This document shows, piece by piece, positions 1 through 7,219 of a DNA stretch of 17,291 nt (its first letter is position 1; every line of letters begins with the position of its first letter). This stretch comes from Bacteroidota bacterium (GTDB lineage Bacteria > Bacteroidota > Bacteroidia > Cytophagales > Cyclobacteriaceae), in the NCBI GenBank assembly GCA_023417955.1, contig JAEZDW010000361.1, positions 1 through 17,291 on the forward strand, written 5' to 3'. The position numbers and the translations under genes were made by a program. Below the pieces are notes generated by a model. That model was not told the origin of the DNA and ran no database searches. It worked only from the letters and a program-made list of their open reading frames with translations.

Positions 1-1266
1 AAAACCAAACACGACGATGGCTTCGGATGCGAAGACCTTGGTTTACTGACACAATGGGTGACTGAAAAATTCCGCACGCTTGTCAACGGGTCCGCGCATA
101 ATATCACGCACATAAACTTTTCCGGATACGGAGCCAGCCTTGTAGGATTGGACAATGCAGGCAAACCTGTTTTACCATTTTACAATTATCTTAAGAAGTG
201 TCCTCCTGAAATCAAAAAGAAGTTTGAATCTGATCATGGACCGATTTCACGCATCTGTTCTGAGACTGCCTCACCCTGGCTGGGACTGCTGAATTCAGGA
301 TTGCAGGCATATTGGTTGAAACAGTGTAAACCGCATCATTTCAAGCGGATTAAAACACTTCTGCATTTTCCGCAATACTTTCCGTTCCTGCTCACCGGAA
401 AAAAACTAAACGACCTGACCGGACTGGGATGTCATACGTTATTATGGAACTATCGAACGATGGATTACCACGAATGGGCTGTGCGCGAAGGAATAAGTGG
501 TTTGTTCCCGCGCGATGCAGCTCCCGTTACGTTCGAGTTCAATGTTGGTAACCGCAAAATAATTTCGGGATCCGGTGTCCACGACAGCTCCGCGGCTCTT
601 ATGCCGTACCTCGTTTCCATGAAGGAGCCTTTCTTATTGTTGTCGACCGGAACGTGGAATATTTGTTTTAATCCTTTTAACGCAGACCCCTTAACATCAG
701 ACGAGCTCGAAAAAGACTGCCTTTGCTACCTCACATTTGAAGGAAAGCCGGTGAAGGCATCCAGAATATTCCTTGGTCACGAATATGAAGTTCAGCAGCG
801 TGCGCTTGCAAAGCACTTTGGCCTTGATGAAAACGCTCACAAAACGACCATGTTCGATGAATCCATTTACAAAAGTCTGCTGACCACCGGAGGCTCGCGA
901 AAGCGTTTTTATCCCATGGCAATGGAAGGCACAGGGCCGCTGCCTCAAAAGCAGACACAACGCACTGACTACACCGCCTTCTTAAACTTTGCTGAAGCCC
1001 AGCATCAACTGATGCGCGACCTCGTTTCGTGGCAGCGACTTTCAATCGACCTGGTCGATCCACAGAAAAAAGTCCGGAACATTATACTGGTCGGAGGATT
1101 CAGCAAGAGCGCATTGTTTTTGGAAATACTTAAACGGGAATTGCCCGACCGGCGTGTATTACTTTCGGAGCACCCACGCGGGTCTGCACTTGGCGCCGCA
1201 TGGCTTACCCATGAGAAGACCGCTTACGAAGGCGCTGCAAAACTCCTTGGCGTCAGGGCTGTATAA
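1..1266 (+). CDS. FGGY-family carbohydrate kinase, probably rhamnulokinase-like (5' end missing)
   Basis: The reading frame is open from base 1, so the start lies outside the window; the GTG at 58 is internal because the preceding codons read as family sequence (GCEDLGLLTQWV). 421 codons are visible; relatives have roughly 450-470, so about 40 N-terminal residues with the first ATP-binding strand are missing. FGGY kinases phosphorylate ketoses such as L-rhamnulose, L-fuculose or xylulose in the cytoplasm. Visible marks are the NFSGYGAS segment, a GVHDSSAA motif whose Asp (codon 583-585) fits the catalytic base, an STGTWN turn, and a C-terminal nucleotide-binding segment (ILVGGFSKSALF, then HPRGSALGAAW). 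It runs convergent to the sulfatase gene with 17 bp between stop codons. The neighbouring alpha-L-rhamnosidase favours L-rhamnulose as substrate, but fuculokinase cannot be excluded. The family call is firm; the substrate is inferred. Confidence 0.88.
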   Translation, partial: KTKHDDGFGCEDLGLLTQWVTEKFRTLVNGSAHNITHINFSGYGASLVGLDNAGKPVLPFYNYLKKCPPEIKKKFESDHGPISRICSETASPWLGLLNSGLQAYWLKQCKPHHFKRIKTLLHFPQYFPFLLTGKKLNDLTGLGCHTLLWNYRTMDYHEWAVREGISGLFPRDAAPVTFEFNVGNRKIISGSGVHDSSAALMPYLVSMKEPFLLLSTGTWNICFNPFNADPLTSDELEKDCLCYLTFEGKPVKASRIFLGHEYEVQQRALAKHFGLDENAHKTTMFDESIYKSLLTTGGSRKRFYPMAMEGTGPLPQKQTQRTDYTAFLNFAEAQHQLMRDLVSWQRLSIDLVDPQKKVRNIILVGGFSKSALFLEILKRELPDRRVLLSEHPRGSALGAAWLTHEKTAYEGAAKLLGVRAV

Positions 1267-1283
1267 CCAGGATTCTTTACCAG

Positions 1284-2684
1284 CTAATTGCGTTCGTTAT
1301 ATAAGGCAAACACCGGTGAAGGTACACGTGCTTCGGCTATCGATTTCGACAGCCTCTCCGCGATATCCGGATACTGAGCAGCCACATTGTTCGCTTCGTG
1401 CGGATCCTTTTCCAGATTATAAAGTTCGAGTAACGCCGGGCTAGCGGTATTTATATTCCTGATTACTGCTTTCCATTCACCCTTGATGATTGCCTGAGCG
1501 CCACCGTTTTCATGAATTTCAAAATATAGTGCTTTGTGTTGTTGTTGTTTTCCACCTTTAAGCGTACCGGCAAATGAAATCCCATCTGTTTCCGGTATGT
1601 CTTTAACGCCTGCGAGCTCACACGCCGTCGGAAGAAAATCCTGAAACGCTGAAGCGTGATCGGATTCGCTGCCAGGTTTAATCGTTCCCGGCCACCAGGC
1701 AATAAAGGGTACGCGAATGCCACCTTCATACAGGTCCCGTTTGATTCCACGTAGTCCCCCTGAACTATTAAAGCGCATCGTGTTATTGACCGGACCATTG
1801 TCACTGGTGAAAATCACAAGTGTGTTACGATCGAGTTTTTTCTTTTTCAGATGATCCAGTATTCTTCCCACATATTGATCAAGCCAGGTAATACTTGCCG
1901 CATAGTCCTTTTCGTCCTTCGACCACGGAAGTTTTGTATAAGAAAGCTGCGATGGTGCTTCAAACCGGTTTCCCTCATCTGCCTCGCCGTTGTCATGAGG
2001 AATTATGTATGGCAGATAAAGAAAGAACGGCCTTTTCGAGTTTTCATCAATAAACCTGATCGCCTCATTGGTGAACTGTTCATCAGCAAAATCATTTCTT
2101 ACTATGGAAACACTTCCGCGCCCCTTGTGCCACGCCGTTGAATCGAGATAACGCACCTCGTTTCTGAGCTTCTCCTTTTTTCCGTTTCTCAACAGGAATT
2201 CAGGAAAGTGATTGTGAGCAAGTACCTGATCTGTATAACCATAATGTAAATCGAAGCCGTGTTTGTTTGGATCGCCTGTTGTTCCAGGTTCGCCCATCCC
2301 CCACTTACCGATCATCGCTGTGCGATAACCCTGCTTCTTAAGAAGTGTCGCGACTGTCAAAGCAGAATCACTCAATGGCAATTGTCCGTTGGCTGACTCA
2401 CGGTTTGCGCGGATTTCACTGTGCCCGGTATGCATACCCGTCATCAATACACATCGTGACGGCGCACATACTGAAGTACCCGCATAGTGCCGCGTAAATC
2501 GCATTCCTTCCCGCGCCATGCGATCAAGGTTCGGTGTTTTTATCTCGCGCTGGCCGTACGGTCCGATATCACCGTACCCCAGGTCATCTGCCATGATAAA
2601 GATTATGTTTGGCTTATCCTGTGCAGTACAATGCATCAAACACAAAATTGTGAGCAGTGTTATGGAGAGAAGTATTTGCTTCAT
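1284..2684 (-). CDS. S1-family sulfatase (arylsulfatase-like), exported
   Basis: A 466-residue type I sulfatase that would hydrolyse sulfate esters on a glycan. An N-terminal signal peptide ends near CTAQ (residues 19-22); the Cys there is preceded by His, so it is not a normal lipobox. Active-site features in order: metal ligands in MADD (D33, D34), the CAPSR signature at 73-77 whose C73 would be oxidised to formylglycine, K127 in GKW, H230 in PHD, D295-N296 in TSDNG, and K315 in KRDLYEGG. All the usual catalytic residues are present and the length is normal. It is the last gene of a three-gene minus-strand cluster, and its ATG overlaps the stop codon of the rhamnosidase gene by 4 bp (ATGA), which suggests translational coupling. 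Activation needs a formylglycine-generating enzyme or anSME, not seen here. I cannot give the S1 subfamily or the sulfated position by eye. Confidence 0.93.
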   Translation of the reverse strand: MKQILLSITLLTILCLMHCTAQDKPNIIFIMADDLGYGDIGPYGQREIKTPNLDRMAREGMRFTRHYAGTSVCAPSRCVLMTGMHTGHSEIRANRESANGQLPLSDSALTVATLLKKQGYRTAMIGKWGMGEPGTTGDPNKHGFDLHYGYTDQVLAHNHFPEFLLRNGKKEKLRNEVRYLDSTAWHKGRGSVSIVRNDFADEQFTNEAIRFIDENSKRPFFLYLPYIIPHDNGEADEGNRFEAPSQLSYTKLPWSKDEKDYAASITWLDQYVGRILDHLKKKKLDRNTLVIFTSDNGPVNNTMRFNSSGGLRGIKRDLYEGGIRVPFIAWWPGTIKPGSESDHASAFQDFLPTACELAGVKDIPETDGISFAGTLKGGKQQQHKALYFEIHENGGAQAIIKGEWKAVIRNINTASPALLELYNLEKDPHEANNVAAQYPDIAERLSKSIAEARVPSPVFALYNERN

Positions 2685-5392
2685 TTCAATTTCAAATTAT
2701 TCACTTCAAAAAAGTAACTACCGGAACCAATTTCGGCGACAACATTATTATCCTTCCGGTTGATATTTTTCACACCCCCAACGGATTGTAACGTTTTATT
2801 TCCCTCGCGTACAGCCGCAACGTTGTTTACGGGAAAATGAACCTGTGCCGTAGTATTAACAGGAACTTCAAGTTTAAGCATCATCCGGCTCCCCTCCCGA
2901 GTCCAGTGGATGCCTATTGTCCCGTATTCTGTCAATCGCGAAAGTTTCACTTCATTCACCGTGTTATTTAACGATGGCCGGACAACAAAACGTTTGAATC
3001 CCGGCTTCGCAGCGTCAGGCCTAAGTCCTGCCAGTCCTTCATAGAAATAGTCGACCACACTCCCAAACATAACGTGGTTTCTCGATTGGGAACCATCCCA
3101 GTTCTGCCACAGTGTTGTAGCGCCGAGCTTAATCCAGTAGCCCCAGCCAGGAAAGTCAGTGTGACGGATCATACGGAAGAGCAAATCATCATAACCTTCC
3201 TTCATCAAAGTGTGTATCATACAACTCGTTCCTACTACGCCTGTCTGAAACCTTTTGTTGTTATTTTCGACTGACCTACGCAGCGCGCCCAGAGCTTTCC
3301 CGTAATTGCCGGGAGGAACAAGATCAACATAAAAAGCGACTGCCATTTCACCCTGAGAACCACCGCCATATTTACCTGTCGAACGATCGTAATACTTCGC
3401 ATTAAAATCACGACGAATACGATCACCTGATTTTGCATATCTCCGCTGATCATTATTGTTTTGAACCACACCTGCCATCGACGTTATCAGACGCACCGTG
3501 TGATAATAAAAGCATGCACTCAGGTAAGCGCCATCAGTTTCAGGTCTCAGTTGTTTATGATCGTCGATACCAAAACCAGTGAGACCACCTTTCGCGTGAC
3601 TCGAAAGGTAATCCACATATCGTTTCATGTTCCCGTAATGCCTGCTTATTATCGATGTATCCCCGGTATGCCGGTACAGAGCCCACGCGATAATCAGGTA
3701 TGCTCCCTCCCATTGCGGGCCATACCCTCGCGCGGCATGCTCACCTGTTCCCAATGTGTAACCCCATCCACTGGACGGAATAATGCCGGGTAACTGTCCT
3801 GATGACTGTTGTTCGTCAACAAAGTCGTTAAGCCACTTTTTATAAGCCGTGACTGCATCAAAATTTTGCAACGCTCCATTGACCACCAGATGCGCATCGC
3901 CGGTCCAGCCGATTTTTTCGCGGTGCGGACAATCAGTTGGGTAGCCGTGAAAATTGGACAGAAAGGACCACTTGAAATTCTCATGTATTCTATTGATAAG
4001 CGTATCAGACGTAACAAACGTTCCGGCTGTTTCAAAATCGGTGTGCACAACTTCAGCGACAACATTTGTTACGGTTACATCAGGTCGCGGCAGTATGATT
4101 TCGGCAAATTGAAATCCATGATATGTAAACCGCGGTGACCAGGTTTCACCTTTAGGGTCACCACGCAATGTGTAACGCTCCGTTTGTACTTCGCCGGTTC
4201 GAATAAACCGGCTAAGCTCACGAATATCCAGCGTACTATCGGAATGAACACGTTCGCCGTGACGGATCATAAGTTGTGCGCCGGCTGTACCTTTCACGGT
4301 GAGGCGTATTCTCCCGGACATATTTTGGCCAAAGTCGTAAAGCAGCACATTCCCGCGGCGAATAATATTCACTGGCTTCAGCACCCTCGTTACGCGAACC
4401 GGTGGCATCACCTGCGGCACGAGCTTGCCAGTAAACGGAGATGCAATCGATGCACCCTCCCACGCGGCATCGTCAAACGAGGCGGTATTCCAACCGGGCA
4501 TCTCCAGTCGGGCGTCGTAGTGCTCGCCGTTATGGATATCGTTGAACACTATAGGGCCACGTGAGGTACGCCATGTCGTATCAGTTTTGATTATTAATGA
4601 TTCACCATTGTCGTAGTCAATAACAAGTTGTGTGAGCAATGCCGGTGAATCAGTCCACGGGGCCTGATCAAAATCCCAGGCCGTTTTGGAAAGCTGATTA
4701 TACCACCCATTTCCAAGTATGACGCCAATTGCATTTTCGCTTCCGGCACGAATAAGTTCGGTGACGTCGTATGTACTGTATAGCCTTCTTTTGTCGTATC
4801 GCGTTATCGCCGGATCGAGTTCCGCATCGCCTATACGTTCACCATTCAGATGCGCCTCATAGTAACCAAGGCCTGAGATATACAGTCGCGCCCGTTTTAC
4901 ACTGTCAGTAACACGAAACTTACGCCGGAAATATGGTGCGCTTTCTTTGGAATCCGCTGTTATCCACGCAGCCGTCCATTCGTCCTGCAACAATCCCGTC
5001 TCCCAGAATGCGGGCTCACTGAAGGCGGAGACGTTTCCCGATTTATCCCACACGCGAACCTTCCAATGATAACGTTGGCCTGAGCGCAACTTCTCACCTT
5101 TGTACGGCACATTAACGGACTGGCTACTTACAACCTTCCCGGAATTCCATACGTCGGAATCCTCATTATTCAGTTTATCAGGCGTCGTAGCAACCAGGAT
5201 ATGATAAGCAGCTTGCGATTGATCGCGCTCCTCCGACAATAGCGACCATGAAAGCATTGGTGGGTGGATATGAATGCCTATGGGGTTGACCAGATGATTG
5301 CACCGCGGCGCAACAACCTGCGTGTCCTGCGACCAAATAATTTGAAAGCAAAAGCACAAAAAGAAAGGGAGTATTCTCCTGCAGGTTTTCAT
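2681..5392 (-). CDS. GH78 alpha-L-rhamnosidase with Gln at the expected catalytic-base position
   Basis: A 903-residue exported GH78 enzyme, which would release terminal alpha-L-rhamnose with inversion. The signal peptide spans about residues 1-21 (ending IIWSQ). An Ig-like N-terminal domain follows (about 25-135), then the beta-sandwich rhamnosidase N domains (about 136-450, with NGWYNQ and YDFGQNMSG), the (alpha/alpha)6 catalytic barrel (about 460-790) and a C-terminal beta domain (about 795-900). The DCPHREKIGWTGD motif at 487-499 supplies E492, equivalent to the general acid. In the later GATTLW segment, residue 763 is Gln (codon CAG at 3104-3106), where most GH78 enzymes have Glu acting as base. 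It is the middle gene of the cluster: 9 bp after the upstream sulfatase stop, and overlapping the next sulfatase start by 4 bp. The family is clear; normal activity is not assured. Confidence 0.93.
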   Translation of the reverse strand: MKTCRRILPFFLCFCFQIIWSQDTQVVAPRCNHLVNPIGIHIHPPMLSWSLLSEERDQSQAAYHILVATTPDKLNNEDSDVWNSGKVVSSQSVNVPYKGEKLRSGQRYHWKVRVWDKSGNVSAFSEPAFWETGLLQDEWTAAWITADSKESAPYFRRKFRVTDSVKRARLYISGLGYYEAHLNGERIGDAELDPAITRYDKRRLYSTYDVTELIRAGSENAIGVILGNGWYNQLSKTAWDFDQAPWTDSPALLTQLVIDYDNGESLIIKTDTTWRTSRGPIVFNDIHNGEHYDARLEMPGWNTASFDDAAWEGASIASPFTGKLVPQVMPPVRVTRVLKPVNIIRRGNVLLYDFGQNMSGRIRLTVKGTAGAQLMIRHGERVHSDSTLDIRELSRFIRTGEVQTERYTLRGDPKGETWSPRFTYHGFQFAEIILPRPDVTVTNVVAEVVHTDFETAGTFVTSDTLINRIHENFKWSFLSNFHGYPTDCPHREKIGWTGDAHLVVNGALQNFDAVTAYKKWLNDFVDEQQSSGQLPGIIPSSGWGYTLGTGEHAARGYGPQWEGAYLIIAWALYRHTGDTSIISRHYGNMKRYVDYLSSHAKGGLTGFGIDDHKQLRPETDGAYLSACFYYHTVRLITSMAGVVQNNNDQRRYAKSGDRIRRDFNAKYYDRSTGKYGGGSQGEMAVAFYVDLVPPGNYGKALGALRRSVENNNKRFQTGVVGTSCMIHTLMKEGYDDLLFRMIRHTDFPGWGYWIKLGATTLWQNWDGSQSRNHVMFGSVVDYFYEGLAGLRPDAAKPGFKRFVVRPSLNNTVNEVKLSRLTEYGTIGIHWTREGSRMMLKLEVPVNTTAQVHFPVNNVAAVREGNKTLQSVGGVKNINRKDNNVVAEIGSGSYFFEVNNLKLK

Positions 5393-5401
5393 ACGACTCT
5401 G

Positions 5402-7003
5402 CTAGGGAACGTATAACACGGATTCCGCACTTTGCCGGTATCCATACCGTATCGCGGCTGCCTTAATCTTCGTTCCGGACTTTACGGTCACGGGACGCGT
5501 GTACAATTCCCAGTTTTTCGAACCGGGTTCAATTTTGTAAACGATTGATGCCCCGGGCTCGGGAACCTGCATCGAAACACGGGAACCTTTCCTGTCGAAA
5601 GTTATTGCAACGGGCGGGGTAAGCGGTTGAACACCACCGGGCCACATCGACAGATAAATTTCCTTTTCCGGAATAAAACCCATGTCCCGGGTATCGCGTG
5701 ACCACTGTTCGTGCGCGTTTCTTAGTTCTTTAAGCTTCTCCTGCATCGAAGGATGATCAACCAGATTGACAAGTTCCCAGGGATCTTCTTTCGTATCATA
5801 CAGCTCCTCAACGGGCTTTTCCTTTTTAAACCATACAAGTTGCGGACCGTGAAGTTTACCCTCCTTTTGCAACTGAAGAAGCTCAACCATCATCGGAATA
5901 TTCTTTCGAAAGTCGATATCCTGCATAAGCGGCTTTTGCGGCTGGTAATTACGAATGTACTTGTAACGTCCATCGCTGACAGCGCGAACCATATCGTATT
6001 CAGAATCCATCCGATCACGGGCGGCGTGTATGTATTTCCGCGGCTTCCCTTTTTGACCACCGAGAAATGCCTGACCCTGCATATGCTGCGGAATCGGCAC
6101 TCCCGCCAGTGAGAGGACGGTAGGTGCAAAGTCAACGAAACTAATCAATTCATCATTCCACGTTCCGGCCCCCGCCTTATCGGGATAACGGACGATAAGA
6201 GGTACACGAAGGCCGCGATCATATAATTCACGTTTAAAGAATGGCAATCCCGATCCGTGATCACTATAGAAGAAAATAATAGTTTTATCCAGCAGGCCAT
6301 CCTCTTCAAGTTCTGCAAGTACCTTACCTACCATTTCATCCATCTTAACGATGTTGGTATACGTTCGTGCGATATCAAGCCTTACGGTTTCTGTATCGGG
6401 ATACAACGGCGGCACAGGTACTTTTGCAGGGTCAGCTAACAAAGGCTCATCCTTGCGAACCCAAACCTGCGATTCATGGGTAATCGTAAAGTTGACGATC
6501 GAAAAGAATGGTTTATTCGCAGGACGATTTCTCCAATGCGCTTTATTACTACACTCGTCAAACGCACTGATCGGCGTTTCAAACTGGAAATCTGTCTTCA
6601 CATTATTGGTGCAATAGTAACCCGCAGCCCGCAGATACTCACTATGCGTTTTCATTTCAGGAGGCGGAACTACTGAGTAATAAGGAACCTCCGGCGCAAT
6701 GTTTTGCAACGTGCGCATATTGTTCGCACCATACGATGTTGGATACATGCCGCTAATCAGGCCAGCCCTGCTTGGCGCACACACACCAGCAACTGAAAAT
6801 ACGTTTGAATAACGAACACCCTCACGAGCCAGCCGTGAAATGTTGGGCGTCTTCACAGTTGAATCGCCATAACATTCAAGCATCGGACTCATATCTTCGC
6901 ATGTAATCCAAAGGATATTCAACTTCTTTGAAGCCGTAGTTCGCGACTGGCCGAGGAGGTTTATGAAACAAAAGAATGTAAGTACAAAAATGAAATAGCG
7001 CAT
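5402..7003 (-). CDS. S1-family sulfatase with C-terminal beta domain, exported
   Basis: The frame is open up to 7159, but the ATG at 7003 gives a clean signal peptide (MRYFIFVLTFFCFINLLGQS), so I take 533 residues. This is the first gene of the sulfatase-rhamnosidase-sulfatase cluster. Its CAPSR signature at 75-79 provides C75 for formylglycine. The first metal-binding pair is Glu-Asp (E36-D37 in ITCEDMSP) rather than the commoner Asp-Asp, a variant I recall from a sulfatase group in Bacteroidota and Planctomycetes. Other active-site residues are H176 in THES, D248-H249 in YSDHG, and K257 in FKRELYDRG. The last 75 residues or so (about 458-533, PPVAITFDRKG to the end) resemble the small beta-sandwich of chitobiase C-termini. 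It is clearly a different sulfatase subfamily from the one at 1284-2684, so two distinct sulfate groups may be removed. The substrate is unknown. Confidence 0.92.
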   Translation of the reverse strand: MRYFIFVLTFFCFINLLGQSRTTASKKLNILWITCEDMSPMLECYGDSTVKTPNISRLAREGVRYSNVFSVAGVCAPSRAGLISGMYPTSYGANNMRTLQNIAPEVPYYSVVPPPEMKTHSEYLRAAGYYCTNNVKTDFQFETPISAFDECSNKAHWRNRPANKPFFSIVNFTITHESQVWVRKDEPLLADPAKVPVPPLYPDTETVRLDIARTYTNIVKMDEMVGKVLAELEEDGLLDKTIIFFYSDHGSGLPFFKRELYDRGLRVPLIVRYPDKAGAGTWNDELISFVDFAPTVLSLAGVPIPQHMQGQAFLGGQKGKPRKYIHAARDRMDSEYDMVRAVSDGRYKYIRNYQPQKPLMQDIDFRKNIPMMVELLQLQKEGKLHGPQLVWFKKEKPVEELYDTKEDPWELVNLVDHPSMQEKLKELRNAHEQWSRDTRDMGFIPEKEIYLSMWPGGVQPLTPPVAITFDRKGSRVSMQVPEPGASIVYKIEPGSKNWELYTRPVTVKSGTKIKAAAIRYGYRQSAESVLYVP

Positions 7004-7123
7004 AGTTTTAATTTTCACAGATGATGCCTGCACCGGATTTCGTTGCAGATAGGAGGCCGCCAGATTAATAAAACAGATCATCCATTCTACAAAAAAACAC
7101 CGATACAAAAAAGGCGCATTATG

Positions 7124-7138
7124 AGGATTATCAATCCT
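7124..7138. promoter_or_regulatory. Short perfect inverted repeat (AGGATT-N3-AATCCT)
   Basis: A 6-bp perfect inverted repeat with a 3-bp spacer lies in the divergent intergenic region, about 120 bp upstream of the sulfatase cluster start and about 80 bp upstream of the VCBS lipoprotein start. Its right half overlaps the motif shared with the susC upstream region. It could be an operator half-pair or a chance palindrome. The symmetry is directly visible; the role is inferred. Confidence 0.35.
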
Positions 7139-7149
7139 GCATAGTCCTG
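7134..7149. promoter_or_regulatory. Candidate operator: ATCCTGCA-N4-CCTG, copy 1
   Basis: The gapped motif ATCCTGCA-N4-CCTG is identical at all 12 defined positions, and in spacing, to one at 16097-16112 upstream of susC. On the minus strand it reads CAGG-N4-TGCAGGAT, in the same orientation relative to the minus-strand gene in both places. It begins about 130 bp upstream of the sulfatase ATG. It is a reasonable candidate binding site for a regulator that controls both transcription units, possibly the GntR-type protein at the right end. No binding evidence exists in the sequence itself. Confidence 0.4.
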
Positions 7150-7174
7150 TTATTGCCATTCCCGCAAACAGGAC
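7144..7174. promoter_or_regulatory. Inverted repeat with 8-bp perfect arms (GTCCTGTT / AACAGGAC)
   Basis: The arms at 7144-7151 and 7167-7174 are perfect reverse complements separated by 15 bp. They lie 46-76 bp upstream of the VCBS lipoprotein start, and the left arm overlaps the shared motif. The arms could be two inverted sites of a dimeric regulator, or could form a hairpin in the 5' leader of the plus-strand transcript. There is no U-tract, so it is not an obvious intrinsic terminator. Confidence 0.4.
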
Positions 7175-7219
7175 AGTACCTCACACATGCAGCACCCTTT
7201 TTTTGTAATTTTTCCCTTT

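Larger units (their letters stand above)
7004..7219. promoter_or_regulatory. Divergent intergenic region between the sulfatase cluster and the VCBS lipoprotein gene
   Basis: About 216 bp separate the two outward-facing starts (ATG at 7003 on the minus strand and at 7220 on the plus strand). It must hold promoters for both directions, but I find no good match to the Bacteroidota -7 element (TAnnTTTG) on either strand. Two adjacent inverted repeats (7124-7138 and 7144-7174) and a gapped motif shared with the susC upstream region (7134-7149) lie near the middle. A further CCTGCA occurs at 7027-7032. An alternative upstream start for the sulfatase at 7159 would cover most of this region, but that extension does not look like a signal peptide. 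Confidence 0.55.

Noticed and set aside
58..60. GTG at 58 as the true start of the kinase
   Set aside because: The frame is open to base 1 and the upstream codons read as kinase family sequence, so the gene simply begins before the window.
1267..1283. Terminator search between the convergent kinase and sulfatase genes
   Set aside because: Only 17 bp separate the stops and no convincing stem with a T-tract is visible there.
7004..7159. A 52-codon N-terminal extension of the sulfatase ending at 5402, starting at 7159
   Set aside because: The extension reads through the intergenic repeats, has no family similarity and would bury the clear signal peptide that begins at 7003.
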